Part shown: piece by piece, positions 14,095 through 21,841 of the stretch | Position numbering within the stretch: position 1 is the stretch's first letter | How the letters are laid out: every line of letters starts with the position of its first letter | NCBI GenBank assembly: GCA_039924425.1 | Contig: JBDTAX010000166.1 | Location: 1 to 27,990, forward strand | Source: GCA-003244245 sp039924425 | GTDB lineage: Bacteria > Actinomycetota > Actinomycetes > Mycobacteriales > Pseudonocardiaceae | Reading direction: 5' to 3' | Length of the DNA: 27,990 nucleotides | Translations under genes and position numbers: made by a program | The notes under the pieces: model-generated | Told to the model about the DNA's origin: nothing | What the model saw: the letters and a program-made list of their open reading frames with translations, nothing else | Databases searched by the model: none

Positions 14095-14640
14095 ATGGAC
14101 GGGGTGCGCACCTTCACGGAACAGCCGTCTGGGCCAGAGCGTTCTCAAACCCAGCGGTCTCGAACACGGTGGTTTGGGACGGAGCGGCTGTTCCGCGTCG
14201 CGATCGCGCTCAAGGGCCTGGATGGCGGGCTCCAGCTGCTGGGCGGCATCCTGCTGAGCTTCCTGCCGGCCACCGCGATCACGCGCTTGATCGACACGGT
14301 GGTGACCCGTGAGCTGGCCGGCGATCCGACGGGGACGCTCGCTGTGCACCTGCATGCCGTGGCGGACCACTTCGCGGGCGGCACCCGGTCGTTCGCGATC
14401 GTGTACCTGCTCTTGCATGGCATCATCAAGATCGCTCTGGTGGTGGCTCTCTGGCGCAAGCTCCTACCGGCTTACCCGATCGCGGTAGTGGCACTGGGAG
14501 CTTTCGTGGTATATGAACTCCTTCGGACAGTCCATACCCACTCGATTGCGCTGCCGATCTTCGCTGCCCTGGATCTGGTGATCATTGTCTTGGTGATCCG
14601 GGAGTACCGGCAACTGCGCCGGGAACGGCGCCCTAGCTAG
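14095..14640 (+). CDS. DUF2127-like membrane protein
   Basis: A 181-residue predicted integral membrane protein with four helices. It matches the DUF2127 pattern: LFRVAIALKGLDGGLQLLGG near the start, an ELAGDP loop, FAIVYLLLHGIIKIALVVALWR, LLPAYPIAVVALG and the conserved HTHS followed by FAALDLVIIVLVIREYR. Function is unknown. I start at ATG 14095, where the family similarity begins shortly after; the longer open frame runs back through the preceding gene. It lies 58 nt after the winged-helix gene on the same strand, separated by a hairpin. Its TAG stop shares CTAG with the TAG stop of tatA on the other strand. Confidence 0.82.
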   Translation: MDGVRTFTEQPSGPERSQTQRSRTRWFGTERLFRVAIALKGLDGGLQLLGGILLSFLPATAITRLIDTVVTRELAGDPTGTLAVHLHAVADHFAGGTRSFAIVYLLLHGIIKIALVVALWRKLLPAYPIAVVALGAFVVYELLRTVHTHSIALPIFAALDLVIIVLVIREYRQLRRERRPS

Positions 14641-14918
14641 CTGGCAGGTGGACCCTCGTGCGCCTGGGGCACGGGGGCAGACTGCGCTGCCGGGGAAGCC
14701 TGGGCTGCTGGGGAAGCCTGGGCTGCCGGGGGCGGCGAGCTGGCCGTCGGGGGGAGCTGCTCGGGTTCCTTCTCGCCGGACAGCGCGCGGGTCTCAGACT
14801 TGAAGATCCGCATCGACTGACCCACCGAACGGGCCAACTGCGGCAGTTTGGCGGATCCGAACAGCAATACCAGGACCGCCACCACGATTAACAAATGCCA
14901 AGGGCTGAACTCGCCCAT
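14637..14918 (-). CDS. tatA: Sec-independent translocase subunit TatA
   Basis: A 93-residue TatA/E-type component of the twin-arginine translocase, which forms the pore for folded proteins. A single membrane helix (WHLLIVVAVLVLLFG) is followed by the FGSAKLP hinge and the amphipathic helix QLARSVGQSMRIFKSETRAL. The tail is Pro/Ala/Gln-rich with an AAQASP repeat. The ATG at 14918 has a strong AAGGAGG site 4 nt upstream; the longer frame to 14978 lacks support. The presence of only one Tat gene is normal, because tatBC are often elsewhere. The 188-bp gap to the permease should carry divergent promoters. Confidence 0.93.
   Translation of the reverse strand: MGEFSPWHLLIVVAVLVLLFGSAKLPQLARSVGQSMRIFKSETRALSGEKEPEQLPPTASSPPPAAQASPAAQASPAAQSAPVPQAHEGPPAS
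14686..14739 (-). repeat. 18-bp tandem units encoding AAQASP in the TatA tail
   Basis: GCTGCCGGGGAAGCCTGG (14686-14703) is followed by a one-base variant (14704-14721) and a partial third unit (to about 14739). In the protein they give the AAQASP repeat of the disordered tail. Confidence 0.75.
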
Positions 14919-14962
14919 CGCAGCCTCCTTGGTCAACACCGCGCCGTGACGCTCAACAACGC

Positions 14963-14990
14963 TTGACAACGTGGACACTCAACGTACTCG
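14963..14990 (+). promoter_or_regulatory. candidate promoter of the permease-ligase operon
   Basis: TTGACA (14963-14968) is an exact -35 consensus. TACTCG (14985-14990) follows at 16 nt spacing as a weak -10. It would give a leader of about 110 nt before the ATG at 15107, which includes the hairpin at 15005-15033. Confidence 0.35.
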
Positions 14991-15004
14991 CCCCGGGCGG
15001 CCCC

Positions 15005-15033
15005 GGTTCAGTCCACCGCCTTAGCCCTGAACC
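15005..15033 (+). promoter_or_regulatory. inverted repeat in the permease leader
   Basis: GGTTCAG (15005-15011) and CTGAACC (15027-15033) are exact complements around a 15-nt loop. A second small dyad, CCGG-ATT-CCGG (15043-15053), follows. They could fold in the leader RNA or be a protein-binding site. I do not recognise a known riboswitch. Confidence 0.35.
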
Positions 15034-15106
15034 TGACCCTACCCGGATTCCGGTCAACCAGTGCATACTGCTGCGAGTCGGGCTGCCGCTGCGGGAGGCT
15101 GTGATC

Positions 15107-16741
15107 ATGGCGCAAACGTCGGTGCGCGGGACGGTGCCCGCGGAGCGGCCGGGTTTCCGGCGTGATGTCGGTTTGATGGCGTTGATGTTCGTCTCGCTGG
15201 GTTCGATCATCGGGTCGGGCTGGCTGCTGGGCGCGTTGACGGCGGCGACGTCCGCGGGTGGGGCCTCGATCGTGTCGTGGGTGCTCGCTGGTGTGATCAT
15301 TGTGTTGTTGGCGCTGGTGCACTCGGAGCTCGGTGCGGCTTATCCCCTGGTGGGGGGCACGGCGCGGTGGCCGCGGTTGGCGTTCGGGTCCTTGGGCGGG
15401 TTCACCGCTGGCTGGGTGGGTTGGCTGCAGGCGGTGACGATCGCCCCGATCGAGGTCGAGGCCGCCTTGGGTTACTTGGACCACAAGTGGCACGGGCTGA
15501 TCAACGATGCGGGGGCGCTGACGCCCAAGGGCCTGGGCGCGGCCACGGTGTTGATGCTGGTGTTCACCGTCATCAACATCCTCGGGGTGCGGTGGCTGGC
15601 GGAGAGCAACCGGATCGCGGTGCTCTGGAAGATCGCGGTGCCGGCTTTGACGATCGTTGTCTTGATTGTGGTGTCGTTCCACGCGTCGAACTTCAGCGCC
15701 GGTGGTGGTTTCGCCCCCTACGGTGCGCATGGAGTGTTCGCGGCGCTACCGCTGGGTGTGGTGTTCGCGCTGCAGGGCTTCGAGCAAGCGGCACAGATCA
15801 GCGGTGAGGCGCGGGACCCGCAGCGCAACGTGCCGCGCGCGGTGATCGGCGCGGTGCTGGTGGGCACCGTGTTGTATCTGGGTCTGGAGGTCGCTTTCGT
15901 CGGTTCGCTGAACCCCGCCGACCTCATTCACGGGTGGGCGCACCCGGTGGGCAAAGGCGACTTCGGGCCGTATGCGACTCTGGCGACCGGGCTGGGCTTG
16001 GGGTGGCTGGCCGCCATCCTGTACGTGGATGCGTTCATTTCACCGGCCGGCACTGGTCTGATTTATGTGGGTACTTCCGCGCGGTTGTCCTACGCGCTGG
16101 GGCACGCTGGTTATGTCCCCCGGGGTGTCAGCCGGATCAGCGCTCGCGGTGTCCCGTACTTCTCGATCATCCTGTCGTTCATCATGGGTCTGATCTGCTT
16201 TTTGCCCTTCCCGAGCTGGCAGAGCCTGGTCGGGCTGGTCACCTCGGCCACCGTGATCATGTATGCGTTCGCGCCGATCACCTTGCTGGCCCTGCGCAAG
16301 ACCGACCTCGGGCGCGCCCGGCCGTACCGGTTGCCGGCTCCTTCGGTCCTGGCGCCACTGGCGTTCATCGCCGCGAATGAGATCATCTACTGGACTCCCT
16401 GGGCCTCGGTGGAAAAGATCATGTACGCCATCGTCGCTGGCTATGTGGTGTTCGGGATCTCCTACGCGCTCGGTCGGCCGATGGAACCGCCGCCGCTGGA
16501 CCCGCGGTCGTCGTGGTGGATCCTGCCCTGGCTCGTCGGTCTGGCGGTGATCTCCAAGCTCGGGCAATACGGCGGGATCAAGCTCATTCCGGAATGGGTT
16601 GACTTGGGCGTGGTGGCCGTGTTCAGCCTGGGGATCTGCTACCTGGCCGTCGCGCTCAGCCTGCCCAGCCACCGAGTCCTCGCGGCCATCGCGGCCGACG
16701 AGCGCGAAGCGGCAGTCCAACCCGAACTCAAGACCGCGTGA
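15107..16741 (+). CDS. APC-family amino-acid permease
   Basis: A 544-residue secondary transporter of the amino acid-polyamine-organocation family with 12 or more membrane helices. The first helix carries the unwound substrate motif SLGSIIGSGWLLGA. Later segments include AYPLVGGTARWPRLAFG, FALQGFEQAAQISGEARDPQRNVPRAV (helix 6) and a helix 8 region, YVDAFISPAGTGLIYVGTSAR. Two further helices near the C-terminus exceed the minimal fold. The ATG at 15107 has GGGAGG (15092-15097) at good spacing. A carboxylate-amine ligase gene follows after 9 nt, so the transported amino acid may be a substrate of that enzyme; this is inference. Confidence 0.92.
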   Translation: MAQTSVRGTVPAERPGFRRDVGLMALMFVSLGSIIGSGWLLGALTAATSAGGASIVSWVLAGVIIVLLALVHSELGAAYPLVGGTARWPRLAFGSLGGFTAGWVGWLQAVTIAPIEVEAALGYLDHKWHGLINDAGALTPKGLGAATVLMLVFTVINILGVRWLAESNRIAVLWKIAVPALTIVVLIVVSFHASNFSAGGGFAPYGAHGVFAALPLGVVFALQGFEQAAQISGEARDPQRNVPRAVIGAVLVGTVLYLGLEVAFVGSLNPADLIHGWAHPVGKGDFGPYATLATGLGLGWLAAILYVDAFISPAGTGLIYVGTSARLSYALGHAGYVPRGVSRISARGVPYFSIILSFIMGLICFLPFPSWQSLVGLVTSATVIMYAFAPITLLALRKTDLGRARPYRLPAPSVLAPLAFIAANEIIYWTPWASVEKIMYAIVAGYVVFGISYALGRPMEPPPLDPRSSWWILPWLVGLAVISKLGQYGGIKLIPEWVDLGVVAVFSLGICYLAVALSLPSHRVLAAIAADEREAAVQPELKTA

Positions 16742-16750
16742 GGGCTGGCC

Positions 16751-17854
16751 GTGGGAGCTAGCGGGATCGCGCGCACCGTGGGAGTGGAGGAGGAACTGCT
16801 GCTGGTCGATCCGGTCAGTGGCCGAGCGCTGGCGCTGGCCGCGGCGGTGCTGCGGGATGTGGCCGACGGTGGCCCCGCGGCTGATCAAGTCCTCACCGCT
16901 GAGTTGATGCGCCAGCAGATCGAGACGAACACCCGGCCTTGTGTCAAGCTTGACGAGCTGGCGGGTGAGCTGCGGCGGTGGCGGCGAGCGGCCAGCGTTG
17001 CCGCCGAAGGCAGGGGAGCCAGGGTCGCCGCACTGGCCACCTCGCCGCTTCCGGTCGATCCGTCGATCAGCACCCTGCCTCGTTACCGGCGGATAGTGGA
17101 TGCATTCGGTCTCACCGCCCGGGAGCAGCTCACCTGTGGTTGTCACGTTCACGTGCGGATTGAGTCGGAGGCGGAGGGGGTGGCGGTCCTGGACCGCATC
17201 CGCGGCTGGCTGCCCTGTCTGCTCGCGCTCAGCGCCAACTCGCCGTTCTGGCAGGGGCGGGACAGCGGCTATGCCAGTTTTCGGTCCCAGGTCTGGGGTC
17301 GATGGCCATCAGCTGGCCCCACCGAGCTCTTCGGCTCCGCCGAGGCCTATCACGCCACGACGCGAGCAATGATCGAGTCTGGGACGCTGCTCGACCTGGG
17401 GATGCTCTACTTTGACGCCCGGCTGTCCGATGCGCACCCGACAGTGGAAGTGCGCGTCGCCGACGTGTGTCTGGTCGCCGACGATGCGGTACTGCTGGCG
17501 GCCCTGGCCAGGGCGCTGGTCGAAACAGCTGCCCGGTCCTGGCGAGCCGGCGTGCCCGCGCCGCCACTGCGCACCGAATTGCTTCGGCTCGCGAGCTGGC
17601 GAGCTGGTCAATCAGGTCTCGACGGCGATCTCGTTGATCCGACGGGTCGGCCGACGCCGGCCGAGCGGGTGATTCGCGCCCTCATGGACCATGTCCGGCC
17701 CGTGCTGGACGACCACGGCGAACGTGAGGTTGTCGAAGACCTGGTCACCGCAGTGCTCAGACGGGGCAACGGAGCAGCCGCGCAACGCCAGATCTTCCAG
17801 GCAAGCGGCCAGCTCGCCGACGTCGTCGCCCATGCCGCGAACCGCACAACCTAA
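16751..17854 (+). CDS. YbdK-type carboxylate-amine ligase (glutamate-cysteine ligase GCS2 family)
   Basis: A 367-residue ATP-dependent ligase of the GCS2 family, YbdK group, which has weak glutamate-cysteine ligase activity in Escherichia coli. TVGVEEELLLVDP carries the metal-binding glutamates, QQIETNT and GCHVHVRIE form the active-site region, and LPCLLALSANSPFWQGRDSGYASFRSQVWGRWP is a family hallmark. The C-terminal ATVEVRVADV-like strand (PTVEVRVADV) completes the fold, and length fits the group. It differs from EgtA of ergothioneine synthesis, and no egt genes adjoin. The start is GTG 16751, 9 nt after the permease stop, so the two form one operon. The physiological product is unknown. 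Confidence 0.92.
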   Translation: MGASGIARTVGVEEELLLVDPVSGRALALAAAVLRDVADGGPAADQVLTAELMRQQIETNTRPCVKLDELAGELRRWRRAASVAAEGRGARVAALATSPLPVDPSISTLPRYRRIVDAFGLTAREQLTCGCHVHVRIESEAEGVAVLDRIRGWLPCLLALSANSPFWQGRDSGYASFRSQVWGRWPSAGPTELFGSAEAYHATTRAMIESGTLLDLGMLYFDARLSDAHPTVEVRVADVCLVADDAVLLAALARALVETAARSWRAGVPAPPLRTELLRLASWRAGQSGLDGDLVDPTGRPTPAERVIRALMDHVRPVLDDHGEREVVEDLVTAVLRRGNGAAAQRQIFQASGQLADVVAHAANRTT

Positions 17855-17876
17855 CCAACCACGTCGAGCTGGTTGG
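17855..17876 (+). terminator. hairpin directly after the ligase stop
   Basis: CCAACCA (17855-17861) pairs exactly with TGGTTGG (17870-17876) around an 8-nt loop, beginning on the first base after the TAA stop. No T-run follows, as is common for actinobacterial terminators. It probably ends the permease-ligase operon. Confidence 0.45.
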
Positions 17877-18029
17877 CGCGTCTCGGGCGCTGACCGTGAC
17901 ACAGCAGTGACCCGGACCGTTACCTTGATTTATCCTGACGGTGGTTGTGTGTTGCGTCAATGGCGCGCACGGTGGTAGGTGGACGGCACATCCAGCATCC
18001 CTGAGAACCGTGACCCCGGGAGCAACAGC

Positions 18030-18422
18030 ATGTCCACTCACATCACAGACGACCGGCGAACCACCGAGGACCGAGCGCCTCGCCCAGCCCACGCCGCCGT
18101 GGGCGCCCCCATCGAGCAGTCCCGCATCACCGAGGAGGCGAGCGTCCAGCGGACGCGGGACTCGATGGCGCAACTCGTGCGCCAAGGGCAGGACACCTCG
18201 TTGCGGTCGTTGCAGGTCTGGGCCGACCTGGCCCGCAAACTTGGCCCCACCGCGCCGAGCTTCCCCGCTGGCTCGGCTGTGGTCTCCCTCGCGTGTGACC
18301 CGTTCGAAAAGCTCCTCGAGGCTCAGCGCCAGGTTGTCGACGAGCTCGTCGCCACCCAGTGCCACCTCGCGCAACAACTCCTGCACCCCACCGCCACCGT
18401 CGGCGGCAACCCCGTCCCCTGA
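18030..18422 (+). CDS. small phasin-like helical protein of unknown function
   Basis: A 130-residue protein I cannot assign firmly. The first 45 residues are polar and likely disordered. The rest looks like amphipathic helices, RDSMAQLVRQGQDTSLRSLQVWADLARKL and DPFEKLLEAQRQVVDELVATQCHLAQQLL, separated by a Pro-rich hinge. That plan resembles actinobacterial phasins and phasin-like proteins that coat polyhydroxyalkanoate granules, but no phaC or granule gene is in the window. The ATG at 18030 has GGGAG (18018-18022) upstream; a frame to 17979 lacks such support. It stands alone, 175 bp after the ligase gene and 128 bp before the next small gene. Confidence 0.7.
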   Translation: MSTHITDDRRTTEDRAPRPAHAAVGAPIEQSRITEEASVQRTRDSMAQLVRQGQDTSLRSLQVWADLARKLGPTAPSFPAGSAVVSLACDPFEKLLEAQRQVVDELVATQCHLAQQLLHPTATVGGNPVP

Positions 18423-18456
18423 ACGGACGGCCTCAGCGGGGAGAACCACAAACCGG

Positions 18457-18486
18457 TTGACATCGGCCCCTGGGCAACGGTGCTCA
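18457..18486 (+). promoter_or_regulatory. weak candidate promoter for the 91-residue gene
   Basis: TTGACA (18457-18462) is an exact -35 hexamer. At 18 nt spacing only TGCTCA (18481-18486) is available as a -10, which is poor. It is listed because the -35 is perfect and well placed. Confidence 0.2.
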
Positions 18487-18550
18487 TTGACCCGACCGTG
18501 CCCGTGATGAGTCGTGCGCTCAACAACGACTACCCAGAAAGTGGTTCGCG

Positions 18551-18826
18551 ATGAGTAATTCCCTGCAACTTGCCCATCTGTGGTGGGCAACTCTCGACCA
18601 AACCGATCGGCAACGGGTGTGGGACTCCCGCCACAGGTACCTCGCCGGTGACCTCGTGGAGAGCATGGCCAACGCCGGCGTGCCCGTGGTCAGCGACGGG
18701 CGCTGGTCCTGCGTCAGCGTCGGGCCCACCGGTTTCACCATGCCCGTCGCTGTCCAGCAACTTCTCAGCGGTTTGTCCCAGGGAGTGTCCCAGCCGCCCC
18801 GAGGGGAGGCCGCACTCGGCGCTTAG
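18551..18826 (+). CDS. 91-residue hypothetical protein
   Basis: A small soluble protein with no recognised function. It begins with LQLAHLWWATLDQTDRQRVWDSRHRYLAGDLVESM, a Trp-rich helical part, then GVPVVSDGRWS and GPTGFTMPVAVQQLLSG. There is no signal peptide or membrane helix. The ATG is plausible, but its ribosome-binding site is weak. Coding is supported by composition and by the ending: its TAG stop overlaps the TAA stop of the convergent aminotransferase in the 4 bases TTAG. It may accompany the upstream phasin-like gene on one transcript. Confidence 0.65.
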   Translation: MSNSLQLAHLWWATLDQTDRQRVWDSRHRYLAGDLVESMANAGVPVVSDGRWSCVSVGPTGFTMPVAVQQLLSGLSQGVSQPPRGEAALGA

Positions 18827-20010
18827 CCGCTGGTGGCGCGGGGGAGCGCGGTGACGAGGCGGTCGAGCTCGTCGTCGGTGTTGTAGTAGTGCACCGACGC
18901 GCGCACCAGCTCGGACAGGCCCCGGAAGGGCAGGTCCAGGCGGGCGGAGCTGGCGCGCGAGACGCTGGTGTTCACCCCCGCGCGAGCCAGGCGGCGCCGC
19001 ACATCCTGGGCGGGGACACCCGCGACGGTGAAGGTGACGATGCCGCAGCGGCGCTGGCCTTGATCGTGCACGCGCACGCCGGCCAGCGCCCGCAGCCGCG
19101 CTCGTAGACTTTCCGCGAGCGTGGTGACGCGGGCCTCGATGGCGTCCAGTCCCCAGGACAGGGCGTAGTCGATGGCGACCCCGAGCCCAATCTTGCCGGC
19201 GTAGTTGGTCTCCCAGGTCTCGAAGCGCCGCGCGTCCGGGCGGATCTCGTATCGCCCGGGTGCCGTCCACGTCGCGGCGTGCCGGTCGAGAAACGGTGGC
19301 TCGAGCCGGTCGAGGATCGCGCGGCGCACGTACAGAAAGCCAGTGCCGCGCGGGCCGCGCAGATATTTGCGTCCGGTCGCGGAGAGCAGGTCGGCGCCGA
19401 TGCGCTGGACGTCGATGGGCAGCTGACCCACTGACTGGCAGGCATCGAGCAGGAACAGCACTCCGGCCTCGCGGGCCAGCGCGCCGACCTGCTCAGCGGG
19501 GTTGACCAACCCGCCCTGCGTCGGCACATGGGTCACCGCGATGAGCTTCACCGGGGCGCCGTTAGCGAGGCGGCGGCGCAGGTCGGCGACGGAGATCTGG
19601 CCGTGCTCGTCGTCGTCGACGACCTCCATCACCGCGCCGGTGCGCCGCGCGACCTGTAGGAAGGCGATGACGTTGCTGGCGTACTCAGCGTGGGTGGTGA
19701 GGATGCGGTCGCCCGGCGCGAACGACAGGGCGTAAAAGGCCATGTCCCAGGCCCGGGTCGCGTTCTCCACGACCGCGATCTCGTCCACCTCGCAGCCGAT
19801 CAACCGGGCGATCGCGGTGTACGTCGCCTGGACCTGCTCCCCGGCGGCGTCGGCGGCCTCGTACCCGCCGAGCTCGGCCTCCCGGCGCAGATGGGCGATC
19901 ACCGCTTCGGTGACCTGTGCGGGCGGCAGCGCCGCTCCGGCGTTGTTCAGGTGCGCTACCCGGCTCGCGCCCGGGGTGTCGCGCCGGGCGCGAGAAATGT
20001 CGAAGACCAC
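18823..20010 (-). CDS. class V aminotransferase / cysteine-desulfurase-like PLP enzyme
   Basis: A 395-residue PLP enzyme of fold type I, aminotransferase class V. This group includes cysteine desulfurases, isopenicillin-N epimerase-like enzymes and selenocysteine lyases. HLNNAGAALPP opens the fold, ENATRAW and TTHAEYASNV form the cofactor pocket, and LLDACQSVGQLPIDV holds the Asp that pairs with the PLP nitrogen. K215 in SATGRKYLRGPRGTGFLY is the Schiff-base lysine. The mobile Cys loop of true desulfurases is not evident near the end (SVSRASSARLDLP), so an epimerase or lyase role is as likely. The start is GTG 20010 without a ribosome-binding site, but with a TANNNT box 6 nt upstream. No suf or isc genes are nearby. 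Confidence 0.88.
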   Translation of the reverse strand: MVFDISRARRDTPGASRVAHLNNAGAALPPAQVTEAVIAHLRREAELGGYEAADAAGEQVQATYTAIARLIGCEVDEIAVVENATRAWDMAFYALSFAPGDRILTTHAEYASNVIAFLQVARRTGAVMEVVDDDEHGQISVADLRRRLANGAPVKLIAVTHVPTQGGLVNPAEQVGALAREAGVLFLLDACQSVGQLPIDVQRIGADLLSATGRKYLRGPRGTGFLYVRRAILDRLEPPFLDRHAATWTAPGRYEIRPDARRFETWETNYAGKIGLGVAIDYALSWGLDAIEARVTTLAESLRARLRALAGVRVHDQGQRRCGIVTFTVAGVPAQDVRRRLARAGVNTSVSRASSARLDLPFRGLSELVRASVHYYNTDDELDRLVTALPRATSG

Positions 20011-20016
20011 AAAGCC

Positions 20017-20022
20017 ACGTTA
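20017..20022 (-). promoter_or_regulatory. candidate -10 for a leaderless aminotransferase mRNA
   Basis: On the minus strand TAACGT ends 6 nt before the GTG start at 20010, and no Shine-Dalgarno sequence is present. This repeats the arrangement seen at the aldo/keto reductase. The -35 region is poor. Confidence 0.3.
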
Positions 20023-20139
20023 TTCGCCAGTGGCTTCCCGCGTAATGAACCGTTCTCGTGAGGGTAGCGAACAACAGTGTGGATATCCCCGGCCAGGACC
20101 TCGCCGGCGCCACTTTACTGGTTGAAGAGAGGTTCCGCA

Positions 20140-20988
20140 GTGAGCATTTTACGACGAACGAGCTCCCCACGACGAGCAAGTACAGTACGACGAGGCGCTG
20201 GACTCGCGGTCGCGGGTGTGACCGCACTCGCCCTGGCTGGTTTGGGCGGTGGCCTGGCGCTCGCTGATCCCGGGGCTGGTCCGCAGCCGGTGGCATCGAT
20301 CCCGCACGTGACGGGGGTGTCCACCTCGGTGGCCCTGGACAGTGGGTTCCTCAGCGCGCTGAAGTCCCTGAATGTGACGCCGTCGACCTCGGGAACGGCC
20401 ACCATCACCGATGGAGTCGCCTCGTTCCCGATCACCGGCGGCCACGTCACGGTCTATAAGCCCGGTGAGGTCGACCCCTACGTGCAAGGCAGCCTGGACC
20501 ACGAGGGCAGCGGGCTGAAGCTCACCAAGGGTGACACCACCGTCCAACTCGACAACTTCATCGTCGATCCCGGCAAGCCGGCTACGCTCACCGGTCAGGT
20601 GCTGGCCAACGGCCAGGTCTTGGCCGCCCGCACCACGCTCTTCGACCTCGACGGCTCCACCCTCAAGCCCATCACCACCGACGCCCAAAACGGCACGGCC
20701 ACCCTCACCGGGACCACGGTGAAGCTGTCCGACGGCGCGGCCAGCGCGCTGAACAGCGCGTTCAAGACTGATGCGCTCAAGGGCGGCACGACCGTCGGCA
20801 TCGCTACGATCCTGGTGAAACTGCCCGGGCAGGCGGCGCAGACACCCGTCGGCGGCGTGAGCGCTGGCGGCGGAAGTACCTCTGGCCTGCAAGACACCGG
20901 CCTGCTCGCGGCTGGCGGGGCGGCGTTGCTGGGCGCGGGAGTCATCGGCTTCGCGGCCCGTCGGCGCACGTACGCGGACCAGCGGTAA
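20140..20988 (+). CDS. exported protein with LQDTG C-terminal sorting-like signal
   Basis: A 282-residue secreted protein of unknown function. An Arg-rich n-region and a hydrophobic core (LAVAGVTALALAGLGGGLALA) form a signal peptide, with likely cleavage after A42. The body is a beta-rich domain with FPITGGHVTVYKPGEV, LDHEGSGLKLTKGDTTVQLDNF and an LFDLDGSTLKPI strand, a pattern I recall in hypothetical secreted actinomycete proteins. After a Gly/Ser linker comes LQDTG (250-254), a hydrophobic stretch (LLAAGGAALLGAGVIGFAA) and RRR. This has the layout of a sortase signal, with Gln where LPXTG has Pro. The GTG at 20140 follows a GAGAGG site. The sortase gene begins 4 nt downstream, which supports a substrate role. 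Confidence 0.85.
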   Translation: MSILRRTSSPRRASTVRRGAGLAVAGVTALALAGLGGGLALADPGAGPQPVASIPHVTGVSTSVALDSGFLSALKSLNVTPSTSGTATITDGVASFPITGGHVTVYKPGEVDPYVQGSLDHEGSGLKLTKGDTTVQLDNFIVDPGKPATLTGQVLANGQVLAARTTLFDLDGSTLKPITTDAQNGTATLTGTTVKLSDGAASALNSAFKTDALKGGTTVGIATILVKLPGQAAQTPVGGVSAGGGSTSGLQDTGLLAAGGAALLGAGVIGFAARRRTYADQR

Positions 20989-20992
20989 GTCA

Positions 20993-21691
20993 GTGGCTTC
21001 GCCTGGTCCGGTGGCTCGAGGTCGAGTCACCGGACCGCGCTGGCTGGCCGCAGTGCTCGCTGTGGTGTTGGGGCTCACCGGAGTGTCGATGGTGGGTTAC
21101 GCGGTGAGTCACCAGACTCACGCGCCACAGCCCTCAGCGGCCGCTGCCGGCCGGCAGCTCAGTGCGCCGTCTCCAGCCGCTTCGCCCCCAGCCGCGTCGT
21201 CACCAGCCGCGCGGCTTGCGGCCGGGCTGCCGCATGCTATGCCCACTTCGATCCAGATCCCGGCGATCGATGTGTCCTCTCCGGTCAACCTCGTCGGGCT
21301 CAATCCCGACCACACCCTGCAAGTCCCGCAGCCGGGACCGCGCTACGACCAGCCTGCCTGGTACCGCTACTCGCCCACGCCCGGCGAGATCGGCCCGTCG
21401 GTGATCATCGGTCATGTCGATTCCGCCGCGAACGGGCCCTCGGTGTTCTTCAACCTGGGACGCCTGGTACCCGGTCAGCGGATCCAGGTGAACCGCGACG
21501 ACCAGAGCACGGTGACCTTCGACATCGACTCGGTGCGGTCCTACTCGAAGGACTCGTTCCCGGCAGCCACCGTCTACGGCAACACCGACTACCCGGCACT
21601 GCGGCTGATCACCTGCGGGGGAAGCTTCGACCACACCACCCACCAGTACCGCAACAACATCGTGGTCTTCGCCCATCTCGTGGGATCTTAG
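20993..21691 (+). CDS. class F-type sortase
   Basis: A 232-residue membrane-anchored transpeptidase that would join secreted proteins to the cell wall. One N-terminal helix (WLAAVLAVVLGLTGVSMVGYAV) is followed by an Ala/Ser/Pro-rich spacer and the sortase beta-barrel. The catalytic triad is visible: H141 in VIIGHVDSA, C208 in LRLITCGG and R220 in QYRNNIVVF. YSPTPGEIGPSVIIGH and SVFFNLGRLVPGQ fit the actinobacterial class F group. The start is GTG 20993, 4 nt after the stop of the exported protein, so the pair is cotranscribed. The ribosome-binding site is weak, which suggests coupled translation. An alternative start is GTG 21011. Confidence 0.92.
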   Translation: MASPGPVARGRVTGPRWLAAVLAVVLGLTGVSMVGYAVSHQTHAPQPSAAAAGRQLSAPSPAASPPAASSPAARLAAGLPHAMPTSIQIPAIDVSSPVNLVGLNPDHTLQVPQPGPRYDQPAWYRYSPTPGEIGPSVIIGHVDSAANGPSVFFNLGRLVPGQRIQVNRDDQSTVTFDIDSVRSYSKDSFPAATVYGNTDYPALRLITCGGSFDHTTHQYRNNIVVFAHLVGS

Positions 21692-21816
21692 CCGGCGTGG
21701 TCGTGCAGCGCCGCCAGGAACGCCCGGAGATCGGCGGGCTCGCTCGTCGCAGCGGCATGTACTCGGTGCGTCGACATCCGCGCTGGACCTTGCGCCCATA
21801 CCAGATCACCTCCCAC
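21688..21816 (-). pseudogene. 42-residue ORF, possible gene remnant
   Basis: From a GTG at 21816 this frame encodes 42 residues ending TSEPADLRAFLAALHDHAG. The last 20 codons have strongly G/C third positions like a real gene; the first part does not. There is no good ribosome-binding site. Its TAA stop shares TTAG with the sortase stop, as at true convergent gene pairs in this window. It could be the tail of a lost gene, a very small gene (ATG 21777 gives 29 residues), or chance. I do not recognise it. Confidence 0.25.
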
Positions 21817-21841
21817 TATCGCCGCACGCTTACCTGGGCGG

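Noticed and set aside
16751..20010. The ligase and class V PLP enzyme as part of an ergothioneine cluster (egtA/egtE)
   Set aside because: The ligase follows the YbdK pattern, not EgtA, the PLP enzyme does not follow EgtE, and no egtB, egtC or egtD is present.
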